NCBI RefSeq assembly: GCF_014645815.1
Contig: NZ_BMML01000039.1
Coordinates: 1-64,000, forward strand
Length of the DNA: 64,000 nt
Direction: 5' to 3'
From: Streptomyces fuscichromogenes
GTDB taxonomy: Bacteria > Actinomycetota > Actinomycetes > Streptomycetales > Streptomycetaceae
A program made the translations under genes and the position numbers. The notes beneath the pieces are model-generated. The model saw only the letters and a list, made by a program, of their open reading frames with translations, had not been told where the DNA came from and ran no database searches. Below, one piece after another: positions 59,193 through 64,000 of this stretch. Numbering within the stretch: the stretch's first letter is position 1; each line of letters starts with the position of its first letter.

Positions 59193-60323
59193 CAGCGGTC
59201 GGGGCTGCGTCAACTCGTCGTACACGCTGAGCACTTGGGCGACGGTCTCGTCCTCGGTGGGCCAGCTCGCCGCCTGCCGGACACCCCGCTCGCGCAGCTC
59301 CGCGCAGCGCTCGGGGTCGTCCAGCAGCCGTACGACAGCGCCGGCGAGGGCCGGTGAGTCGCCGTACGCGACCAGCTCGGCCGCGTCCCCGACCAGGTCG
59401 GGGATCCCGCCGACGGCGGTCGCGACGAGCGGCACGCGCGCGTGCAGGGCCTCCTGGGCGAGCACGGAACGGGACTCCCAACTGCTGGGCAGCAGCGCGA
59501 GATCGGCGGCGGCGAGCAGCTCCGCGACGTCGTCACGGCGCCCGATCAGCCGCACCGGCAGCTCCTCGTCCTCGATCCGCCGCTGCAACTCCGCACGCAG
59601 CGGCCCCTCGCCCGCGATGACGAGCAGCGGCACCGGGTCCAGCCGGCACCAGGCCCGCGCCGCGTCCAGCAGGACGTCATAGCCGCGATGCCGGTCCAGG
59701 GAGCCGACGGCCATCAGCAACGGCCGTCCCATGGCGCCGAGTTCGGCACGGATCTTGGGCCGCAGCAGCTCCGCCTCGTCCTGGTCCACCAGCCTTCGGG
59801 GACCCGGCAGTGCCACGGCGCCGAGCCGGGCGTCCCGGGCGCCGGTACGGCGGGCCCGGTCCACCAGGTCGGAGGTGGTGCCGAGCACCACGGTGGCCGC
59901 CCGCGCCACCCGGCGCTCCAGCATCCGCAGCAGATGCGCCCTGGCGCCCTCCGCATGCGCCCTGCTGTGCCAGGTGACGACCAGCGGGGTGCCGCGGCCG
60001 CTCAGCGCCAGCGCCGCCCGGAAGGAGGCGTGCAGACCGTGGGCGTGCACCAGGTCGGCGTCCGTGCAGGCGGCGCGGAGTGCCGCGACCGAGCTCGGGT
60101 CGCTGCTGCGCGGCACGTGCACATGGTCGGCGCCGACGTCAGAGAAGCCGTAGGCGTGATCGGCCTCGGCGGGGGCGCATACCGTGACCCGCACGCCCCG
60201 CGCGACGAGACCGGCGGCCAACGACCGTACGTGCGCGCTGCTGCCGGCGTTGCCGCCGCCCAGCACCTGCACGGTGCGCAGCGGCGACTGACCGTGCGGT
60301 GCGTTGCTGCTCACGGGGCTCAC
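59187..60323 (-). CDS. Glycosyltransferase family 4 protein
   Basis: Retaining GT-B glycosyltransferase, 378 aa from GTG 60323 with AGGAGCC about 11 bases upstream. A further in-frame GTG lies at 60314, and the frame is open to 60398. N-terminal domain: VQVLGGGNAGSSAHVRSLAAGLVARGVRVTVCAP and DADLVHAHGLHASFRAALAL. C-terminal nucleotide-sugar part: PLLMAVGSLDRHRGYDVLLDAARAW, VIAGEGPLRAELQRRI and the E-x7-E motif in SWESRSVLAQEALHARVPLVATAVGGIPDLV. Acceptor unknown; it may act on a lipid or cell-wall glycan. It occupies the recN-pyrG interval. Confidence 0.9.
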   Translation of the reverse strand: MSPVSSNAPHGQSPLRTVQVLGGGNAGSSAHVRSLAAGLVARGVRVTVCAPAEADHAYGFSDVGADHVHVPRSSDPSSVAALRAACTDADLVHAHGLHASFRAALALSGRGTPLVVTWHSRAHAEGARAHLLRMLERRVARAATVVLGTTSDLVDRARRTGARDARLGAVALPGPRRLVDQDEAELLRPKIRAELGAMGRPLLMAVGSLDRHRGYDVLLDAARAWCRLDPVPLLVIAGEGPLRAELQRRIEDEELPVRLIGRRDDVAELLAAADLALLPSSWESRSVLAQEALHARVPLVATAVGGIPDLVGDAAELVAYGDSPALAGAVVRLLDDPERCAELRERGVRQAASWPTEDETVAQVLSVYDELTQPRPLP

Positions 60324-60743
60324 GCGGCCGGGGCTCCTGGTTCGGCGTGGGGCGGTCACGGGGGAACGTACAGAAGGTATCGGGGCCGAGGGGGTCACCG
60401 CGCGCCTCCCCCGGGCGCCGCGTCCCCCTCAAGGATGCCAGTACACAAGGGTGTTCCGGGCACTCCGGGACGGCACATACCGAGGCGGGCCGGGGCAATG
60501 CGCCGGAGCGTGTCACCCGGGAGGGTGACGAAAACGCCGCCGAGGAGGAACGCCATGAGCGCCACCAGCCACGATGCGCTCCCGTGCCGGGGCACCGCCG
60601 AGGACACGCCGGCGGGCCTCGGCCGACGAGCGTCGGGCCGCGCGCTTCGGGCCGCAAGCTTCGGCAGGTGGAAGAAGTGGCGGTCGGAGCTGCGGGGCGG
60701 GGGACGCCCCGCAGCTCCGGCCCGGCGATTCGTCAGCGGGCCG
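60324..60743. other. Intergenic region between the GT4 gene and recN
   Basis: 420 bp. A plus-strand ATG at 60554 has a perfect GAGGAGGAACGCC ribosome site and begins MSATSHDALPCRG, but its frame runs antisense through recN without an early stop, so it is not called. A minus-strand frame at 60395-60607 has one hydrophobic stretch (WLVALMAFLLGGVFVTL) but no ribosome site. The recN terminator closes the region. Confidence 0.5.
60685..60719. terminator. Terminator of recN
   Basis: CGGAGCTGCGGGGCG (60685-60699), a 5-nt loop and CGCCCCGCAGCTCCG (60705-60719), 25 bp after the recN stop on the minus strand. Confidence 0.8.
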
Positions 60744-62483
60744 TCAGTGGTCCGCCCGTGCCGTCGCCAGCAGTTCCTCCGCGTGTGCCCGTGCCGTCTC
60801 CGAGTCCTCCTGGCCGGCCAGCATGCGGGACAGCTCCCGGACCCGCTCCTCGCCCTCCAGGACCTTCACGCCGGAGCGGGTGACCGTGCCGTCGTTGGTC
60901 TTCTCGACCAGCAACTGACGGTCGGCGAACGCGGCGACCTGGGGAAGGTGCGTGACGACGACGACCTGCGCGGACCTGGCGAGCTTGGCCAGGCGACGCC
61001 CGATCTCCACCGCCGCCTTGCCGCCCACGCCCGCGTCGACCTCGTCGAAGAGGTACGTCGGGACCGGGTCCGTACCCGCGAAGACGACCTCCACCGCGAG
61101 CATCACGCGCGACAGCTCACCGCCGGACGCGCCCTTGGCGATGGGACGGGGCGGCGCGCCGGGGTGCGGGGCGAGCAGCAGCTCGACCTCGTCGGCGCCC
61201 GACGGGCCGTAGGCCACCGCCCGGCCGTCGACCTCCACGCCCTCCGGGTCCTCGGTCTGCCGGATCGCGAAGGACACGCGCGCGTGCGGCATCGCGAGAG
61301 AACCCAGTTCGGCGGTGACGGCGGCCGCGAAACGTTCCGCGGCCTCGGTGCGCGCGTCGGTCAACGCCTGGGCGAGACCGCCCAGTTCGCTGCGGAGCGC
61401 GTCCCGCTCGGCGGTCAGTTCGTCGATCCGCTCGTCGTCGCCGTCGAGTTCGGTCAGCCGCGCGGCGCCCTGTTCGGCCCACGCCAGCACCGCGTCGATG
61501 CCGTCGCCGTACTGGCCGTACTTGCGGGTGAGCGCGGTGAGCGCGGCGCGCCGCTCCTCCACGGCCGCCAGCCGCAGCGGGTCGGCGTCCAGGTCGTCGG
61601 CGTATCCGGCCAGCTCGCCCGCCACGTCGCCGAGCAGGATTCCGACCTCGCCGATCCGGTCGGCGAGCGCGGCCAGTGCCGGGTCGTGCGAGCGGACGGC
61701 CTCCAGGGCCCGGTGGGCGCCCGCGACGAGGGTGGCCGCGTCGATGCCCTCGGGGTCCTCCGGGTTGCCCGCGAGCGCGGAGTGCGCGGCGGTCGCGGCG
61801 GACGACAGCGCCTCGGCGTGCCCGAGCCGCTCCGCCTCCTCGGCCAGTTCCACGTCCTCACCGGCCCGCGGCTCCACGCCCGCGATCTCGTCGAGCCCGT
61901 AGCGCAGCATGTCGGCTTCCTGCGCCCGCTCACGCGCGCGGGTGACGATCTCCTCCAGCTCGACCGCCACGGCCCGCAGCCGCCGGTAGGCCTCGCCGTA
62001 CTTGGCCAGCGGCCCGGTGACCCCGTCGCCCGCGTACCGGTCGAGGGCCTGCCGCTGCCGGGACAGCTTCAGCAGCCCCTGCTGGTCGGTCTGCCCGTGC
62101 ACGGCCACCAGGTCGTCGGCGAGCTCGGCGAGCAGCCCCACGGGCACGCTCCGCCCGCCCAGGTGCGCCCGTGAGCGCCCCTCGGCGGAAACGGTACGGC
62201 TGAGCAGCAGCGCTCCGTCGTCCAGCTCGGCACCGGCCTCCTCGGCCCGTACCGCCGCCGCGCCTCCGGGGGGCACGGTGACCCGCCCCTCGACCACCGC
62301 CTTGTCGGACCCGATCCGCACGAGCGCGGGATCGGCCCGCCCACCGAGCAGCAGCCCCAGGCTGGTGACCACCATGGTCTTGCCCGCACCGGTCTCACCG
62401 GTGACGGCGGTGAACCCCGGCGACAACTCGACGACGGCGTCGTCGATGACTCCGAGGGACCGTATCCGCATTTCTTCCAGCAC
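60744..62483 (-). CDS. recN: DNA repair protein RecN
   Basis: SMC-like ATPase of double-strand-break repair, 579 aa from GTG 62483 (AAGG 9 bases upstream); ATG 62471 is an alternative. The N-terminal head has ELSPGFTAVTGETGAGKTMVVTSLGLLLGGRAD, then VAVHGQTDQQGLLKLSRQRQALDRYAG. Two coiled-coil arms follow, and the C-terminal head has GASGGELSRVMLAVEVVF (signature) and TYLFDEVDAGVGGKAAVEIGRRL (Walker B). There is no obvious SOS box upstream. Confidence 0.96.
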   Translation of the reverse strand: MLEEMRIRSLGVIDDAVVELSPGFTAVTGETGAGKTMVVTSLGLLLGGRADPALVRIGSDKAVVEGRVTVPPGGAAAVRAEEAGAELDDGALLLSRTVSAEGRSRAHLGGRSVPVGLLAELADDLVAVHGQTDQQGLLKLSRQRQALDRYAGDGVTGPLAKYGEAYRRLRAVAVELEEIVTRARERAQEADMLRYGLDEIAGVEPRAGEDVELAEEAERLGHAEALSSAATAAHSALAGNPEDPEGIDAATLVAGAHRALEAVRSHDPALAALADRIGEVGILLGDVAGELAGYADDLDADPLRLAAVEERRAALTALTRKYGQYGDGIDAVLAWAEQGAARLTELDGDDERIDELTAERDALRSELGGLAQALTDARTEAAERFAAAVTAELGSLAMPHARVSFAIRQTEDPEGVEVDGRAVAYGPSGADEVELLLAPHPGAPPRPIAKGASGGELSRVMLAVEVVFAGTDPVPTYLFDEVDAGVGGKAAVEIGRRLAKLARSAQVVVVTHLPQVAAFADRQLLVEKTNDGTVTRSGVKVLEGEERVRELSRMLAGQEDSETARAHAEELLATARADH

Positions 62484-62551
62484 GGGGAAGACCTTACGAG
62501 GTAGGGCAGGAGAAGCGCGAGGCACCCTGTCACCCGCGCGAGTGGAGAAGC

Positions 62552-62637
62552 ACCCCCGACGGGGCGCGGGGTCGCATCGATACGCCGACGGCTGTCCCTA
62601 CCTGAAGGGGCGCGGGGAACTGCGCGACAAGCCACGA
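62552..62637 (+). repeat. REP-like dispersed elements, two adjacent copies
   Basis: A long-variant half (CCCCCGACGGGGCGCGGGG, then GTCGCATCGATACGCC) at 62552-62590 is followed by a standard copy (GAAGGGGCGCGGGGAACTG, then CGCGACAAGCCACGA) at 62604-62637. They fill the 194-bp gap between nadK and recN. Confidence 0.75.
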
Positions 62638-62677
62638 ATCACCCGCAGCCGCCGAAGCTCCCCGGCCCCCCGAACCG

Positions 62678-63583
62678 CTAGTGCGGCGCCCCCCGCCATC
62701 CGGACACCGGCAGCGCGAACTTCGCGACCAGCCGGTCCGTGAACGACGCGTGATGCAGCCGGGCCAGCCGCACCGGCACCGCCCCGCGCCGCACCTCGAC
62801 CCGCGCCCCCGGCGGCAGCTCGACGGTCCGGCGCCCGTCGCACCACAGCACCCCGGGCTGGATGTGCGGCAGCACCTCCACCGCCAGCACCGAGTCCGGC
62901 GACGTCACCAACGGCTTCGCGAACAGCGCGTGCGCGGAGATCGGCACCATCAGCAGCGCCTCCACCTCCGGCCACACCACGGGGCCGCCGGCGGAGAAGG
63001 CATAGGCGGTGGACCCGGTCGGCGTCGACAGCACGATGCCGTCGCAGCCGAAGCCCGTCACCGGCCGCCCGTCGATCTCCAGCACCACTTCCAGCAGCTT
63101 CTCGGCGCCGGCCTTCTGCACCGCCGCCTCGTTCAGCGCCCAGTCGGTGTGCACGATGTCCCCGTTGCGGTGCACGACGACGTCGACGGTCATCCGCTCC
63201 TCGACCTCGTACGCCCGGCTCACCACCCGGTCCACGACCTTGTCGAGGTCGTCGCGCTCGGCCTCCGCGAGGAACCCGACACTCCCGAGGTTGACGCCGA
63301 GCATCGGCACCCCGGACGCGCGCGCGAACTCGGCGCCGCGCAACAGCGTCCCGTCACCGCCGAGGACGATCAGCAGCTCGCAGCCGTCGAGGCTGTGCGG
63401 CGAGGCCTCCTCGACGAGTTCGACCTCGTCGGGCAGCGGCAGGTCCGCGGCCTCGAAATCCAGGACCCGTACGCCGACCCCGGCCGCCAGCAGCCCCTTC
63501 ACCACCAGCTCGGCGCTGCGGATGGCCGCGGGCCGCCCGGTGTGGGCCAGCAGGAAAACAGTACGAGCTCGGTTCTGTGTCAA
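62678..63583 (-). CDS. nadK: NAD kinase
   Basis: Phosphorylates NAD to NADP, 301 aa. TTG start at 63583, overlapping the tlyA stop (TTGA) and preceded by GGAGGGG. Motifs: GGDGT at 75-79 within LIVLGGDGTLLRGAEFA, VNLGSVGFLAEAE, DWALNEAAVQKAG (the NE motif) and GCDGIVLSTPTGSTAYAFSAGGPVVWPEV. Part of the tlyA-nadK-recN operon conserved in actinobacteria. Confidence 0.97.
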   Translation of the reverse strand: MTQNRARTVFLLAHTGRPAAIRSAELVVKGLLAAGVGVRVLDFEAADLPLPDEVELVEEASPHSLDGCELLIVLGGDGTLLRGAEFARASGVPMLGVNLGSVGFLAEAERDDLDKVVDRVVSRAYEVEERMTVDVVVHRNGDIVHTDWALNEAAVQKAGAEKLLEVVLEIDGRPVTGFGCDGIVLSTPTGSTAYAFSAGGPVVWPEVEALLMVPISAHALFAKPLVTSPDSVLAVEVLPHIQPGVLWCDGRRTVELPPGARVEVRRGAVPVRLARLHHASFTDRLVAKFALPVSGWRGAPH

Positions 63584-64000
63584 CGCGGCCCCTCCGCCAC
63601 TGCACGGTCAACGTCGGCCGGATCCAACTGGGGTGCGCCGGCCCGCAGCCACAGAAAGTACTCGACATTGCCGGACGGCCCGGGCAGCGGACTGGCGGTG
63701 ACACCCTTCACCCCGAGCCCCTGCTCCCACGCCTTCTCGGCAACCCCCCGCACGGCCTCCGCCCGCAGCTGCGGACTCCGTACGACTCCTCCGCTGCCCA
63801 GCCTCTCCTTGCCCACCTCGAACTGCGGCTTGACCATCATCACCAGGTCGGCGTCCGGCTTCACACACCGCGCCAGAGCCGGCAGCACCAGCCCGAGCGG
63901 GATGAAGGACAGATCACCCACGACAAGATCCACAGGCTCCCCATCGATCGCTTCAAGCGTCAACTCGCGTACGTTCGTACGGTCCTTGACGGTGACGCGT
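63580..64000 (-). CDS. tlyA: TlyA-family rRNA 2'-O-methyltransferase, partial (N-terminus beyond window)
   Basis: C-terminal 139 residues of TlyA/hemolysin A. VKDRTNVRELTLEAI, DLVVGDLSFIPLGLVLPALARCVKPDADLVMMVKPQFEVGKERLGSGGVVRSPQLR and the Ser-Pro-Leu-Pro-Gly-Pro-Ser-Gly-Asn-Val-Glu-Tyr finish are typical of the FtsJ-like methyltransferase. It methylates 16S and 23S rRNA and sets capreomycin susceptibility in relatives. The gene is cut at base 64000. Confidence 0.94.
   Translation of the reverse strand, partial: RVTVKDRTNVRELTLEAIDGEPVDLVVGDLSFIPLGLVLPALARCVKPDADLVMMVKPQFEVGKERLGSGGVVRSPQLRAEAVRGVAEKAWEQGLGVKGVTASPLPGPSGNVEYFLWLRAGAPQLDPADVDRAVAEGPR

Noticed and set aside
60395..60607. Minus-strand frame with one hydrophobic segment between GT4 and recN, possible remnant of a membrane gene
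   Set aside because: No ribosome site, no family resemblance; too little to call a pseudogene.
60554..60743. Plus-strand small gene with a consensus GAGGAGG ribosome site (MSATSHDALPCRG...)
   Set aside because: The frame has no stop before it enters recN antisense, crosses the recN terminator and has no recognisable product. Left open but not annotated.

Overview
The window is a stretch of Streptomyces chromosome. Very high GC, GTG/TTG starts, overlapping ATGA/GTGA junctions, streptogrisin-type proteases, a conservon (cvnA-D) and a SepF-like gene beside an acyl-CoA dehydrogenase gene all point there. Gene order from the der/cmk end to tlyA (der, cmk, rluB, scpB, scpA, parA-like, Nudix, pyrG, recN, nadK, tlyA) follows the conserved actinobacterial order also found in Mycobacterium tuberculosis. 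No rRNA, tRNA, CRISPR array or complete transposase was found.

Left part, 1-10.2 kb: a sugar-uptake and catabolism locus. It holds an ABC permease (cut by the window edge), a lipoprotein binding protein, a LacI-type regulator, a Gfo/Idh dehydrogenase and a hydroxypyruvate-isomerase-like TIM barrel. Three copies of one palindrome (CTAGAACGT-type) mark it as one regulon. Next comes the dnaE2 / degenerate Y-family polymerase cassette behind a SOS-box-like site.

10.2-18.4 kb: a G-rich 8-bp microsatellite and a 27-bp tandem repeat, two secreted chymotrypsin-like proteases with a stomatin-like membrane protein between them, then a minus-strand redox operon: a 31-aa peptide, an FAD/NAD(P)-binding protein, a short luciferase-like monooxygenase and a DUF1684 protein. 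Divergent from it lies a 23-codon Cys-ending leader peptide followed by a terminator but by no gene on its strand.

18.4-32.7 kb: the conservon cvnA-D, a SepF-like gene, an acyl-CoA dehydrogenase with a palindromic operator, a 90-bp tandem repeat array, a DHA2 drug exporter, a polyprenyl-sugar mannosyltransferase-like membrane protein, a PAP2 phosphatase, an I78-type protease inhibitor, an Rpf-LysM muralytic enzyme and two unassigned conserved proteins.

32.7-48.8 kb: housekeeping genes der, plsC-like, cmk, tyrA, aroH, with a 106-bp MITE whose CTAG duplication supplies the plsC stop codon. Then a secreted protein, a membrane protein/Rieske pair, two RlaP-type nucleotidyltransferases, and an NrtR-DraG-RlaP operon with an NrtR-like operator. 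Then rluB, scpB, scpA, an RHH-like gene, a parA-like gene and ald.

48.8-64 kb: an ATPase/TPR regulator, ADP-ribose Nudix hydrolase, pyrG, GH15 trehalase-like enzyme, BBE-type oxidoreductase, PucR regulator, GT4 glycosyltransferase, recN, nadK and tlyA (cut by the right edge). Genes for SteA and MctB, usually found between recN and pyrG in actinobacteria, are not seen here. At least six genes have a -10-like hexamer 5-7 nt before the start codon, suggesting leaderless mRNAs. A REP-like GC-rich element recurs at five gene ends.
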